Shown here: positions 1 to 9,708 of the stretch, piece after piece
Numbering within the stretch: position 1 is the first letter of the stretch
How the letters are laid out: each line of letters begins with the position of its first letter
Origin: Bacillota bacterium
GTDB taxonomy: Bacteria > Bacillota > Negativicutes > Sporomusales > UBA7701
Direction: 5' to 3'
Assembly (NCBI GenBank): GCA_023415775.1
Contig: JAEZJM010000003.1
Span: forward strand, 62,001 to 126,000
DNA: 64,000 nucleotides
The notes under the pieces: model-generated
What the model was told of the DNA's origin: nothing
The model's database searches: none
Seen by the model: the letters and a program-made list of their open reading frames with translations, nothing else
Translations under genes and position numbers: made by a program

Positions 1-108
1 AAACGGGCGCTGATATCCGCGCTGCAGGGCGTATACAACCACTTCATCCTCACGAGAAAAATGATCATGTCGGGGCACAAGCGGATTAAGATTCAGACGG
101 GGGCTTGA
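1..108 (+). CDS. C-terminal end of an unidentified protein (truncated by window start)
   Basis: Reading frame 1 is open from the first base to a TGA at 106-108 and gives 35 residues ending HKRIKIQTGA. The 5' part lies outside the window. The fragment is basic and has no motif I can assign. Its stop codon overlaps the -35 box of the next promoter, so this gene ends exactly where the catabolic island begins. I cannot name the product. Confidence 0.45.
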   Translation, partial: KRALISALQGVYNHFILTRKMIMSGHKRIKIQTGA

Positions 109-134
109 CGTTCGCCGCGACCATCGGTTATAAT
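105..134 (+). promoter_or_regulatory. Sigma-A-type promoter upstream of the tct operon leader
   Basis: TTGACG at 105-110 and a perfect TATAAT at 129-134 are separated by 18 bases. Transcription would start near 141, about 445 bases before tctC, so the transcript has a long structured leader or is a separate small RNA. Confidence 0.65.
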
Positions 135-140
135 CACCTC

Positions 141-368
141 AAGATATAGTTCGAAAAGTCACAAAAGCGTGTCAATGCATAAAATGGCTTGATTCCGGGC
201 GTTTCGGGACGGAACCGGGATGCTTTTTCGCAAGTACCAAAGAAATAGTAATAAAGAATAATAACGATAAGATCGCTGATTTATAATGCCGGACGCCGGT
301 AATTTCAGCGGTTGCTATGAGTCGCTTGGACTTACGGTATCGAAACGAAATTTCGATATGGAGTAGGC
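141..368 (+). ncRNA. Untranslated, structured leader or small RNA of unknown class
   Basis: No credible ORF lies between 109 and 585. The segment is AT-richer than its surroundings. It contains an imperfect stem around 173-214 and a perfect 8-base inverted repeat (TATCGAAA/TTTCGATA, 338-358). It starts just after a strong promoter and ends in a strong terminator-like hairpin. I do not recognise a known riboswitch or T-box motif. It could be a leader that attenuates the tct operon or an independent RNA of about 290 nt. Confidence 0.35.
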
Positions 369-433
369 AAGCTTAGCTCGTAATAACACTGCGTGTATTT
401 CGCTGTGTTTTTATGAGTTAAGCTTTTTGTTTT
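369..433 (+). terminator. Long terminator/attenuator hairpin upstream of tctC
   Basis: A 21-base left arm (369-389) pairs with 405-425 with two G-U pairs and one mismatch, and is followed by TTT-G-TTTT. It lies between the promoter at 105-134 and tctC, so it either ends a small RNA or attenuates the operon. Confidence 0.65.
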
Positions 434-585
434 ATCCGCCCGGCCGGCGGGGCGGACACAACCGATGCCGGACGCGTCAATGCCGGTGCCCGGCACGATC
501 GCGAACAACCGACGGGAGGGATGCCTCGAAATATGCTTGCTTATCGCTCGATAGGTATATCGGGAAATAAAAGGAGGGGTTTGTA

Positions 586-1554
586 ATGAAATCCAAATGG
601 GTGGCCATGATCATCTGCGTACTGTTCGCCACTGCCTTGCTGGCAGGCTGCGGCGGAGGGGAAAAAGCTGAGAAGTATCCTACCAAACCGATAACGATGT
701 ACATTAACTTCGGGGCCGGCGGCTCGACCGACCTGAGCGCCCGCTCTCTGGCCAAAGCGGCTGAGAAACACCTGGGCGTCTCCGTCGTCGCCGTCAACAA
801 ACCGGGCGCCAACGGCGTTACCGGCGTCGCCGAACTCAAAAACGGCAGCAAGGACGGCCAGACGATCGGCGTCATGACCTTCGCCAGCGTGGCGATAATC
901 CCCAACCAGACCAAAGTACCCTACACCCCCGACGACTTCGAAGGGATCATCGCCTACGGCCAATACCAGTACTGTGTTGCCGTAAAAGCGGATTCCCCCT
1001 ATAAAACCATCGCCGACCTGTCCAAGGCCGCCAAGGCCAAGCCGGACGGATTATCCTACAGCGCTTCCGGATATCCGCAGCCGTTTGTCGGCAACAGGAT
1101 CGCCGAAAAAGACGGCGTCAAATTACGCTACGTCAACTTCAAGTCCGGCACGGAAGTCATGACCGCAGTTATCGGCGGCCATGTCGACTTCACCGTCGTC
1201 ACGACCGGCGACCTGCTCCCGTTCCTCAAATCCGGTGAAGTCCGTGTGCTCGCGGCCGCCGGCGAAAAGCGCATGCCCGAGGCCCCCGACGCTCCGACCC
1301 TCAAAGAACTGGGCTATGACATAGCCATCGTATCCTGGCTCGGCCTGGGCGCTCCGGCCGGCATCCCCAAAGACAAGCTCAACATCCTCAGAGAAGCGTT
1401 CAAAAAGGCCGCCGAAGACCCTGAATTCCTCAACACCATGAAAACCGTCAACCTGCCTCCCAGCAACACCCCCGGCGACGAGTTCAAGAAGAAACTCGTA
1501 GACGGCTACAAGGAAATCGGCGACTACTTCAAACAGATAGGCCAAAAGAAGTAA
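586..1554 (+). CDS. tctC: Tripartite tricarboxylate transporter substrate-binding lipoprotein (TctC/Bug family)
   Basis: This is the extracytoplasmic solute receptor of a TTT (tripartite tricarboxylate transporter) system, 322 aa, the usual family length. It starts with a lipoprotein signal whose lipobox is LLAGC (Cys at about residue 22), so it should be membrane-anchored. The YPTKPITMYINFGAGGSTD segment and the later GVTGVAELKNG and APAGIPKD segments are typical of Bug receptors. AAAAGGAGG precedes the ATG. The small and large permease genes follow directly, completing the transporter. Bug proteins bind varied carboxylates and related small molecules, so the ligand cannot be read from the sequence. 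The downstream catabolic genes suggest a hydroxy- or keto-acid. Confidence 0.92.
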   Translation: MKSKWVAMIICVLFATALLAGCGGGEKAEKYPTKPITMYINFGAGGSTDLSARSLAKAAEKHLGVSVVAVNKPGANGVTGVAELKNGSKDGQTIGVMTFASVAIIPNQTKVPYTPDDFEGIIAYGQYQYCVAVKADSPYKTIADLSKAAKAKPDGLSYSASGYPQPFVGNRIAEKDGVKLRYVNFKSGTEVMTAVIGGHVDFTVVTTGDLLPFLKSGEVRVLAAAGEKRMPEAPDAPTLKELGYDIAIVSWLGLGAPAGIPKDKLNILREAFKKAAEDPEFLNTMKTVNLPPSNTPGDEFKKKLVDGYKEIGDYFKQIGQKK

Positions 1555-1565
1555 CATGACCCGGA

Positions 1566-1602
1566 CCATATTCCGCCTCCCGTCGGCGGAGGCGGAATAT
1601 GG
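1566..1602 (+). repeat. Intercistronic stem-loop between tctC and tctB
   Basis: A perfect 15-bp stem (1566-1580 with 1588-1602) with a 7-base loop and no T-run after it. Such a hairpin between a binding-protein gene and its permeases commonly protects the upstream mRNA from 3' decay and raises receptor levels. That role is inferred here. Confidence 0.6.
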
Positions 1603-1643
1603 CCGCTTGTTCCTACGCGAAAGTATAGTTTGGGGGTTCGGCA

Positions 1644-2099
1644 ATGGGATTACTGGGAGGAATCGTGCCCCTGGTCATCGGCATCGTCGCCTGCATCGGG
1701 GCATACGAACTTGAACTCGGACAACTGAACAAGCCGGGACCTGGGCTGTGGCCGTTCATTCTGGCTGTAATGCTTATAGCATGTTCACTGATTCTGTTTG
1801 TCAAAGACGTCCGCAAAGACAACTACGAAAAATTTACCGGCCAAACGAAACTGGTTATCTATAGCATCGTGGCTATCGTTGCCTTCATCGTCATTTTCAA
1901 GTACCTGGGAATGGTGCCGGCCGTAATAGGCTTACTGGTCTTCCAGCTTCGCGTCGTCGGCGCCGAAAAGTGGAAAATGAGCGTCATGGTCACCGCCGGG
2001 ATGACGATCGCCGTTTATCTGCTCTTCTCGCTGTGGCTGAAGATCCCGTTCCCCGGGCTGCTCTCACAGCTCCTGGAAAGAGGGTGCTTCCATGTTTGA
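1644..2099 (+). CDS. tctB: Tripartite tricarboxylate transporter small permease subunit (TctB)
   Basis: A 151-aa integral membrane protein with four hydrophobic segments (about residues 5-20, 33-52, 68-95 and 108-140), the size and topology of TctB. The PGPGLWPFILAVML stretch is characteristic of the family. It pairs with TctA to form the proton- or sodium-driven channel of the transporter. Its 3' end overlaps tctA by 8 bases, implying translational coupling. Family assignment rests on size, hydrophobicity and position between tctC and tctA. Confidence 0.88.
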   Translation: MGLLGGIVPLVIGIVACIGAYELELGQLNKPGPGLWPFILAVMLIACSLILFVKDVRKDNYEKFTGQTKLVIYSIVAIVAFIVIFKYLGMVPAVIGLLVFQLRVVGAEKWKMSVMVTAGMTIAVYLLFSLWLKIPFPGLLSQLLERGCFHV

Positions 2100-3582
2100 T
2101 TCGCTGCTGCTGGGTTTTTCAGTCGCCCTCACTTACAGCAACATCCTGTACTGCGCCGTAGGCGTCACGCTCGGCACGGCCATCGGCGTCCTCCCGGGAC
2201 TCGGCCCGGTGGCGACCATCTCCCTGCTCCTGCCTATTACCTACAACATACCGCTCGAATCCTCGATCATCCTGCTGTCCGGCATATACTACGGGGCCAT
2301 GTACGGCGGTTCGACGACCTCCATCCTCGTCAACCTGCCGGGGGAAGCGGCCTCGGTCGTCACCGCGCTCGACGGCTTCCAAATGGCGAAAAAGGGCCGG
2401 GCGGGCGCCGCACTCGGCGTAGCCGCGATCGGCTCCTTCGTGGCGGGGACGATAAGCATCGTTGGCCTCAACCTGTTCGCCCCCATCGTATCCCGCTGGG
2501 CGATCAAATTCGGCCCGCCCGAATACGTCGCCCTCATGGTCATGGGTCTCACCTTCATCACCTACCTGTCGACCAAATCGCCGCTCAAGTCGGTCATCTC
2601 GGCGCTCATCGGCCTGCTGCTGTCCGTCATCGGCGTCGACCCCGAATACGGGGGCGCGCGGCTGACCTTTGATACCGACACCCTCCTCAGCGGCCTCGAC
2701 TTCGCCGTAATCGCCATGGGCCTCTTCGGGGTCGGCGAAGTGCTCTACAGTCTTGAGGCTAGCGGGGAAACCAAACTCATCACCGACAAAATTGCCCAGG
2801 TCTTTCCCTCCAAGAAAGACCTGAAGGCCTCGGCGGGACCAATGACCCGCGGCTCGGTGCTCGGCTTCCTGGTAGGTCTCCTGCCGGGCGGCGGCGCGGT
2901 TATCGCTTCGCTGCTCTCCTACGCATTAGAAAAACGGATATCCAAACATCCGGAGGAATTCGGCAAAGGCGCCATCGAAGGCGTCGCCGGGCCCGAGAGC
3001 GCCAACAACGCCGCCGCCGGGGCCGCCTTCATCCCCCTGCTCACCCTCGGCCTGCCCTCTAACGCCGTCATGGCCCTGATGTTTGGCGCCCTCATGATCC
3101 ACGGGGTCACCCCCGGACCGTTTCTCATCCAGGAAGTGCCCCACCTCTTCTGGGGCGTGGTCGTATCCATGTACATCGGCAACGTGCTGCTGCTGATATT
3201 GAACCTGCCGATGATCGGCTTCTTCGTAAAGCTGCTGAAAGTCAGGCTGAGCATCCTGTCGGCCTGCGTGCTCGTCATCACCCTCATCGGCGTCTACAGC
3301 GTCAACAACAACGTCTTCGACATGTGGATACTGTTGCTGTTCGGCATCGTCGGCTACCTGATGCGCAAATTCGAATACGAACCCGGGCCGCTGGTGCTCG
3401 CCTTCGTCCTCGGGCCGATCCTCGAAACCGCCTTCCGGCAGTCGCTCATAATATCCAACGGCACCCCCGCCATCTTCGTCACCCGGCCGATCTCCCTGTT
3501 CTTCCTTTGCCTGGCCGGGTTGCTGGTTGCTTCCCAGCTCTTCGGCAAGAAAAAGAAAGCCGGACAAAACTATGAGGCTTAA
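2092..3582 (+). CDS. tctA: Tripartite tricarboxylate transporter large permease subunit (TctA)
   Basis: A 496-aa polytopic membrane protein that is the main translocation subunit of the TTT system. Family hallmarks are visible: GVLPGLGPVATISLLLP near the N-terminus, YYGAMYGGSTTSIL, PGEAASVVTALDG, and the central GPESANNAAAGAAFIPLLTLG region leading into HGVTPGP. Full length for the family. It overlaps tctB by 8 bases and the following SDR gene by 11 bases, so transport and metabolism genes are tightly coupled in one operon. Confidence 0.95.
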   Translation: MFDSLLLGFSVALTYSNILYCAVGVTLGTAIGVLPGLGPVATISLLLPITYNIPLESSIILLSGIYYGAMYGGSTTSILVNLPGEAASVVTALDGFQMAKKGRAGAALGVAAIGSFVAGTISIVGLNLFAPIVSRWAIKFGPPEYVALMVMGLTFITYLSTKSPLKSVISALIGLLLSVIGVDPEYGGARLTFDTDTLLSGLDFAVIAMGLFGVGEVLYSLEASGETKLITDKIAQVFPSKKDLKASAGPMTRGSVLGFLVGLLPGGGAVIASLLSYALEKRISKHPEEFGKGAIEGVAGPESANNAAAGAAFIPLLTLGLPSNAVMALMFGALMIHGVTPGPFLIQEVPHLFWGVVVSMYIGNVLLLILNLPMIGFFVKLLKVRLSILSACVLVITLIGVYSVNNNVFDMWILLLFGIVGYLMRKFEYEPGPLVLAFVLGPILETAFRQSLIISNGTPAIFVTRPISLFFLCLAGLLVASQLFGKKKKAGQNYEA

Positions 3583-4324
3583 AAACAAGATCGCCTTCAT
3601 CACCGGCTCCGGCGGCGGCATCGGCAAAGGCATCGCCGCCCGCTTCGCCCGCGAAGGCGCGCTCGTCGGCGTCAACGACATCGATCCCGACCGCACCGAC
3701 GCAGCAGTAAGGGAAATCACCGCCGCAGGCGGCAAAGCGTTCGGCATCGCCGTCGACGTCAGCGACTCCGGCCAGGTGGAAGCCGCCTTCCGGACCATCA
3801 TCGACAACTTCGGCCGCCTCGACATCCTCGTCAACAATGTCGGCATCGTACGGGACGCCTTCATCAAAAAAATGACCGACGAAGACTGGGACAACGTCAT
3901 CAGGGTCAACCTTCGCTCCTACTTCCTCTGCTCACGCGCGGCGGCCAAGATCATGATCGAACAACAATACGGCAGAATCGTCAACATCTCCTCACGCTCA
4001 TGGCTGGGCGGCATCGGCCAGGCCAACTACTCGGCCGCCAAAGGCGGCATCGTCAGCCTCACGCGCACCCTGGCCCTCGAACTGGCCCAGTCCGGCATCA
4101 CAGTCAACTGCATCGCGCCGGGCATCATCGACACCCCGATGTTCAGAGCAATGTCAGAAAAAGCGCAGAACCGTCACCTCTCCGTCCAGCCGATGAAACG
4201 CATCGGCGCGCCGGCTGACATAGCCTACGCCTGCCTGAACTTCGCCGACGAAGAGGCCGCCTACATAACCGGGCAAACCCTCTACGTCTGCGGCGGAAAA
4301 AGTCTCGCGAACTATATCGGCTAA
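3572..4324 (+). CDS. SDR-family oxidoreductase (FabG-like 3-oxoacyl reductase/hydroxyacid dehydrogenase)
   Basis: A 250-aa classical short-chain dehydrogenase. It has the N-terminal TGSGGGIG nucleotide motif, an NNVG variant of NNAG, a catalytic Ser in NISSRS and the YSAAK catalytic Tyr-Lys pair. The ATG at 3572 lies within the end of tctA (11-base overlap). Upstream in-frame starts would extend into tctA and are not needed, because the protein begins properly at MRLKNKIAFITG. In this operon it probably oxidises a hydroxyl on the imported compound or an intermediate. FabG-like SDRs vary widely in substrate, so a role in fatty acid synthesis is unlikely but not excluded. Confidence 0.85.
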   Translation: MRLKNKIAFITGSGGGIGKGIAARFAREGALVGVNDIDPDRTDAAVREITAAGGKAFGIAVDVSDSGQVEAAFRTIIDNFGRLDILVNNVGIVRDAFIKKMTDEDWDNVIRVNLRSYFLCSRAAAKIMIEQQYGRIVNISSRSWLGGIGQANYSAAKGGIVSLTRTLALELAQSGITVNCIAPGIIDTPMFRAMSEKAQNRHLSVQPMKRIGAPADIAYACLNFADEEAAYITGQTLYVCGGKSLANYIG

Positions 4325-4422
4325 GAACGACAGGAAATTCTGAGAAGAGGTGATAGCGCCCGGCCAGACGCGAATACCTGCGGAATAACGAAATAACTTA
4401 CGAAAGATAGGGTGATTAAATT

Positions 4423-5265
4423 ATGAACAAAAAGCTGATCATAACCGCCGCAGTATGTGGTGCAGGTACAACAAAAGCCCAAACCCCGCACGTGCCCATT
4501 ACCCCTGACGAAATCGCCGCTGACGTCCTCGCCTGCGCCAAGGCCGGCGCCGCCATCGCCCACATCCACGTCCGCGACGAAAACGGCAAAAACAGCATGC
4601 AGACGGAAATATTCGTCGACGTCGTCGGCAAGATACGCAAAACCGTCGCCGACGCCGGGCTCGACATAGTCATCAACCTCACCACCTCCGGCAGCGCCTG
4701 GTCGGAAGACCTGCGCGTCGGCCACCTCCCCGTGCTGATGCCGGAAATGTGCTCCTACGACCCCGGTTCGATGAACTGGGCGAACAGCTACGTATTCCTC
4801 AACACCCCCGCCTTCCTCGAACGCCTCGGCAAGGTGTGCCAGGAACTCAACATCAAGCCCGAACTCGAAATATTCGACGCCGGCATGATCGGCAACATCG
4901 AATACTACCTCAAAAAAGGCATTCTGAAAACCCCCTGCCACTGCCAGCTCGTCCTCGACGTCCCGGGCGGCATGCCCGGCACCCTCGAAAGCGTCGCCTA
5001 CCTGCTGCCCAAACTGCCGGCCGGCTCCACCTGGTCGATCACCGGCATCGGCAAAGCCCACGTCCCGATGATGCTCGCCGGTCTCGCCGCCGGCTGCGAC
5101 GGCCTGCGCGTCGGCCTTGAGGACAACATCTTCATGGAAAAAGGCGTCTACGCCACCAACGCCCAACTCGTCACCCGCGCCTGCGAATACGGCCGGATGG
5201 CCGGCCGGGAAATCGCCACCGCGGCGGAAGCGCGCGAAATCCTCGGCCTCGTCAAACACAAGTAA
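4423..5265 (+). CDS. Beta-keto acid cleavage enzyme (BKACE, DUF849 family)
   Basis: A 280-aa zinc-dependent enzyme of the family founded on 3-keto-5-aminohexanoate cleavage enzyme. Members condense a beta-keto acid with acetyl-CoA and release acetoacetate plus a new CoA ester. The metal-binding HIHVRD motif is at about residues 46-51, and the C-terminal LRVGLEDNIF holds the conserved Glu-Asp pair. PEMCSYDPGSMNW and the GIGKAHVPMMLAG stretch also match the fold. It begins 98 bases after the SDR gene with a modest ribosome site. Its substrate is probably the keto acid made by the neighbouring dehydrogenases. Known BKACE substrates include dehydrocarnitine and beta-ketoadipate, but the sequence alone does not choose between them. 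Confidence 0.88.
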   Translation: MNKKLIITAAVCGAGTTKAQTPHVPITPDEIAADVLACAKAGAAIAHIHVRDENGKNSMQTEIFVDVVGKIRKTVADAGLDIVINLTTSGSAWSEDLRVGHLPVLMPEMCSYDPGSMNWANSYVFLNTPAFLERLGKVCQELNIKPELEIFDAGMIGNIEYYLKKGILKTPCHCQLVLDVPGGMPGTLESVAYLLPKLPAGSTWSITGIGKAHVPMMLAGLAAGCDGLRVGLEDNIFMEKGVYATNAQLVTRACEYGRMAGREIATAAEAREILGLVKHK

Positions 5266-5318
5266 AAAGAGCGGGGAGCAAGGCTTGCGCCCGCATCCCC
5301 CAGATAGGGAGGACCCAC

Positions 5319-6278
5319 ATGAAGCTCGCAGACATCAAAAAGATCGCCGTCCTCGGCGCCGGCACCATGGGCCCCGGCATCGCGCAGAACTACGCCATGG
5401 GCGGCTACGAAGTAAACCTCTACACCAGAAGCGCCGACACCCTGGAAAAAGCGAAAATAATGCTCAAAACCAACGTCGACACCTTTGTGGAAGAAGAGCT
5501 GCTGACCGCCGAGCAGGCCAAAGAGGTCATCGGCCGGGTCAAATTCTTCAACAACCTCCCCGAAGCGGTCGCCGGCGTCCAGTTCGCCCAGGAGACGGTG
5601 GCGGAAAAACCTGACGTCAAGAAGGCGCTGTTCGATGAACTCGACTCCCTGCTGCCGATGGACGCCATCATCGTCTCCAACGCCTCCTCGCTCAACCCCT
5701 TCCTCTACGTCCCCGAGCGGCGGCTGCCCACCTTCACCACCGCCCACTGGTACGCCCCGCCGCAGATACTGCCCCTCGTCGAAGTCGCCCGCGGCGAAAC
5801 AACCACCGAAGAAACCATGGCGATCACCATCGCCCTCCTGCAGAAATGCGGCAAGACCCCGGTCAGGATGGAAAAATTCGTCCCCGGCTACATCATCAAC
5901 AGGATTCAGATCCTGCTCAACACCGAAGTCTTCTACCTGCTCGACAACGGCATCTGCACCCCCGAGCAGCTCGACCTGGCCGTCAAGGCCAGCCTGATGC
6001 CCAGAGGCATGGTCCTCGGCCTCGTGCAGCGGTTCGACTTCACCGGCCTCGACATCAGCGCCAACAACATCATCAACGCCAGCTACAAGCCGCCCGAGCC
6101 CAGCAAGCGCCCCAAAGCCCTGTTCGACCATGTCGACAAAGGCGAGCTCGGCGTCAAGACCGGCAAAGGCTTCTTCGACTACAGCGGCCGCAGCGTCGCC
6201 GAAGTCTGTAAAAAACGCGACAAGATGCTCTTCAAAGTCTTCAAGGCCACCAAAGACCTCATCAACGAGCGGATATAA
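5319..6278 (+). CDS. 3-hydroxyacyl-CoA dehydrogenase-type NAD-dependent dehydrogenase
   Basis: A 319-aa protein of the 3-hydroxyacyl-CoA dehydrogenase superfamily. The N-terminal GAGTMGPGIAQ dinucleotide motif is followed by the ETVAEKPDVKKALF and SNASSLNP segments, the catalytic-His region TTAHWYAPP, and a C-terminal helical domain ending in the GKGFFDYSG signature. The family also includes dehydrogenases for free hydroxy acids, such as L-carnitine dehydrogenase, and those often neighbour BKACE genes. Placed directly after BKACE, this enzyme may therefore make the beta-keto acid that BKACE cleaves. GGGAGG precedes the ATG. A G+C-rich terminator follows. Substrate not determined. Confidence 0.85.
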   Translation: MKLADIKKIAVLGAGTMGPGIAQNYAMGGYEVNLYTRSADTLEKAKIMLKTNVDTFVEEELLTAEQAKEVIGRVKFFNNLPEAVAGVQFAQETVAEKPDVKKALFDELDSLLPMDAIIVSNASSLNPFLYVPERRLPTFTTAHWYAPPQILPLVEVARGETTTEETMAITIALLQKCGKTPVRMEKFVPGYIINRIQILLNTEVFYLLDNGICTPEQLDLAVKASLMPRGMVLGLVQRFDFTGLDISANNIINASYKPPEPSKRPKALFDHVDKGELGVKTGKGFFDYSGRSVAEVCKKRDKMLFKVFKATKDLINERI

Positions 6279-6285
6279 GGCACAG

Positions 6286-6320
6286 CGGGCCCCGGCGGTT
6301 TTTCCGCCGGGGCCCGTTTC
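6286..6320 (+). terminator. Rho-independent terminator after the tct/BKACE operon
   Basis: A perfect 13-bp G+C stem (6286-6298 with 6304-6316) with a TTTTT loop, followed only by TTTC. It separates the transport operon from the regulator gene. Confidence 0.65.
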
Positions 6321-6412
6321 GGGTCTTCCTTGCTCCCCGCCGGGAGATGTATAATAAAGAACAGATAGACTGCGCCGCTTCAATCCGGCGGCAGGGCAGG
6401 GAGGAAGGAAAC

Positions 6413-7960
<1,548 letters not shown>

Positions 7961-7961
7961 C

Positions 7962-7993
7962 GTTCGTCTTTGAACAGTGTTGCAAAAATGAAC
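7962..7993 (+). promoter_or_regulatory. Probable upstream activator sites for the sigma-54 activator
   Basis: GTTCGTCTTTGAAC (7962-7975) is a palindrome with 4-base arms. GTTGCAAAAATGAAC (7979-7993) is a looser copy. The first differs by one base from GTTCGTTTTTGAAC at 8048-8061. The sites lie about 70-180 bases upstream of the -24/-12 promoter, the normal range for enhancer-binding proteins. Confidence 0.6.
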
Positions 7994-8039
7994 AGTGTAT
8001 AACATCCGCAAAATAATAACAGCGACATGCAATGACCTG

Positions 8040-8076
8040 CCGCAGGTGTTCGTTTTTGAACACCTGCGGCTTTTTT
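8040..8076 (+). terminator. Terminator of the activator gene that embeds an activator-type palindrome
   Basis: A perfect 12-bp stem (8040-8051 with 8058-8069), loop GTTTTT, then C and TTTTTT. The upper stem is the sequence GTTCGTTTTTGAAC, the same palindrome as at 7962-7975. The element can therefore terminate the regulator transcript and also bind the regulator. Confidence 0.7.
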
Positions 8077-8128
8077 CTCTACCCCGCCGCGCCTCCTCCT
8101 CGGGCGGAAAGCCAAGTCCCGCGTGCTT

Positions 8129-8144
8129 TGGCACGCATTATGCA
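8129..8144 (+). promoter_or_regulatory. Sigma-54 (-24/-12) promoter
   Basis: TGGCACG starts at 8129, and GC at 8142-8143 follows GG at 8130-8131 with exactly 10 bases between them, the invariant sigma-54 spacing. The sequence is TGGCACGCATTATGCA. The start of transcription should be near 8155, just before the CoA-transferase ribosome site. Confidence 0.8.
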
Positions 8145-8181
8145 ACACCTGGCGGCAAACAGACGCAAGGGGGGTATTACC

Positions 8182-9708
8182 ATGCTTACAGCCGAACATC
8201 TCCGCCATCCGGCGCTGTTCGACAAGATCGTATCCGCCGACCGGGCCGCCGCCCTCATCGGCGACGGCATGACCGTCGGCGTCAGCGGCTTCACCCCGTC
8301 CGGGTACCCCAAAATGGTCGCCAAGGCGCTGGCCGCCGCCGTCAGGGACGGCCGCAAGTGCCGGGTAAACCTCTGGTCCGGGGCCTCGGTCGGTCCGGAG
8401 ATCGAAGAAGAACTGGCGGCGTCCGGCGCCGTCGCCCGCCGGACGCCCTACTACGCCGCTTCCAACAAGAGCATGCGCGCTGCCATCAACAACGGCGACA
8501 TCTGCTACACCGACGTCCACCTCAGCCATCTCGCCCAGCAGATCGACTACGGCTTCCTCGGCCCGGTCGACGTCGCCATCGTCGAAGCCGTCGCCGTCAC
8601 CGCCGCAGGCGACCTTGTCCTCGGCCCCGGCGTGGGCAACACGCCGATGCTCGTCAAGCACGCCGCCGCCGTCATCGTCGAGATCAACACCGCCCAGCCC
8701 CTCGAACTCGAAGGCATGCACGACATCTTCATCCACCCCCGGCCACCCCGCCGCCGCGAAATACCCATCTACGGCGCCCTCGACCGCATCGGCGAGCCCT
8801 ATGTCGCCTGCGGCCTCGACCGCATCGCCTGCATCGTCGAATCCGCCATCCCCGACAAAGTCCGCAACCTCGAACCGCCCGACGCCATCAGCGAACAGAT
8901 CGCTGCCAACCTCATCGACTTCCTTGAGCACGAACAGCGCCACGGCCGCCTCCCGGCCGAAATGCTGCCCCTTCAGTCAGGGGTCGGCAGCATCGCCAAC
9001 GCCGTCCTTGCCGGGTTGGGCAAATCGCGGTTCGAAAACCTCCACATGTACTCCGAAATCCTCCAGGATGCCGTCTTCGCCCTCATCGAAGCCGGTAAAA
9101 TCACAGCCGCCTCGGGCTGCGCCTTCACCCCGTCGCCCAGCGTCCTCGGCCGCTTCCGGCGCGACCCCGCCTTCTACCGCCGCGCCGTCGTCCTCAGGCC
9201 GCTCGACATCAGCAACCACCCCGAAGTCATCCGGCGGCTGGGGGTCATCGCCCTCAACACCCCGCTCGAGTTCGACATCTACGGCCACGCCAACTCCACC
9301 CACGTCATGGGCACCCACATGATGAACGGCATCGGCGGCAGCGGCGACTACATGCGCAACGGCTACCTCACCATCTTCACCGCCGAATCGGTCGCCAAGG
9401 ACGGCGCCATCTCGCGCATCGTGCCCATGGTCAGCCACTGCGACCACACCGAGCACGACTCCATGGTCTTCGTCACCGAGCAGGGCGTCGCCGACGTCCG
9501 CGGCCTCTGTCCGCGCGAGCGGGCCCGCGTCATCATCGCCAACTGCGCCCACCCCGATTTTCGCGAGCCGCTTTTAGAATACGTCCAGGCGGCCGAGCAG
9601 CGCGGCGGCCATACACCCCACGACCTCAGGCGGGCGTTCGAATTCCACGACCGCTACAACCACACCGGCACGATGAAAAAGCAGCAGAGGGGGCCAACAA
9701 ATGGCTAA
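8182..9708 (+). CDS. Acetyl-CoA hydrolase/transferase family CoA-transferase (succinyl/propionyl-CoA type)
   Basis: A 508-aa class I CoA-transferase. The N-terminal GVSGFTPSGYPK segment is typical of the succinyl-CoA:acetate and propionyl-CoA:succinate branch. The catalytic Glu is most likely residue 292 in MYSEILQD, matching the position in AarC-type enzymes. The ATG at 8182 has a GGGGGG-type ribosome site. Longer versions of this ORF run through the terminator and promoter and are rejected. It is the first gene of the sigma-54 operon and overlaps the mutase gene by 8 bases. It likely activates or releases the acid on which the mutase acts. Confidence 0.9.
   Translation: MLTAEHLRHPALFDKIVSADRAAALIGDGMTVGVSGFTPSGYPKMVAKALAAAVRDGRKCRVNLWSGASVGPEIEEELAASGAVARRTPYYAASNKSMRAAINNGDICYTDVHLSHLAQQIDYGFLGPVDVAIVEAVAVTAAGDLVLGPGVGNTPMLVKHAAAVIVEINTAQPLELEGMHDIFIHPRPPRRREIPIYGALDRIGEPYVACGLDRIACIVESAIPDKVRNLEPPDAISEQIAANLIDFLEHEQRHGRLPAEMLPLQSGVGSIANAVLAGLGKSRFENLHMYSEILQDAVFALIEAGKITAASGCAFTPSPSVLGRFRRDPAFYRRAVVLRPLDISNHPEVIRRLGVIALNTPLEFDIYGHANSTHVMGTHMMNGIGGSGDYMRNGYLTIFTAESVAKDGAISRIVPMVSHCDHTEHDSMVFVTEQGVADVRGLCPRERARVIIANCAHPDFREPLLEYVQAAEQRGGHTPHDLRRAFEFHDRYNHTGTMKKQQRGPTNG

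Noticed and set aside
8032..8181. N-terminal extension of the CoA-transferase ORF
   Set aside because: It would translate through a terminator and the sigma-54 promoter; the ATG at 8182 has a proper ribosome site and gives the family's normal start.
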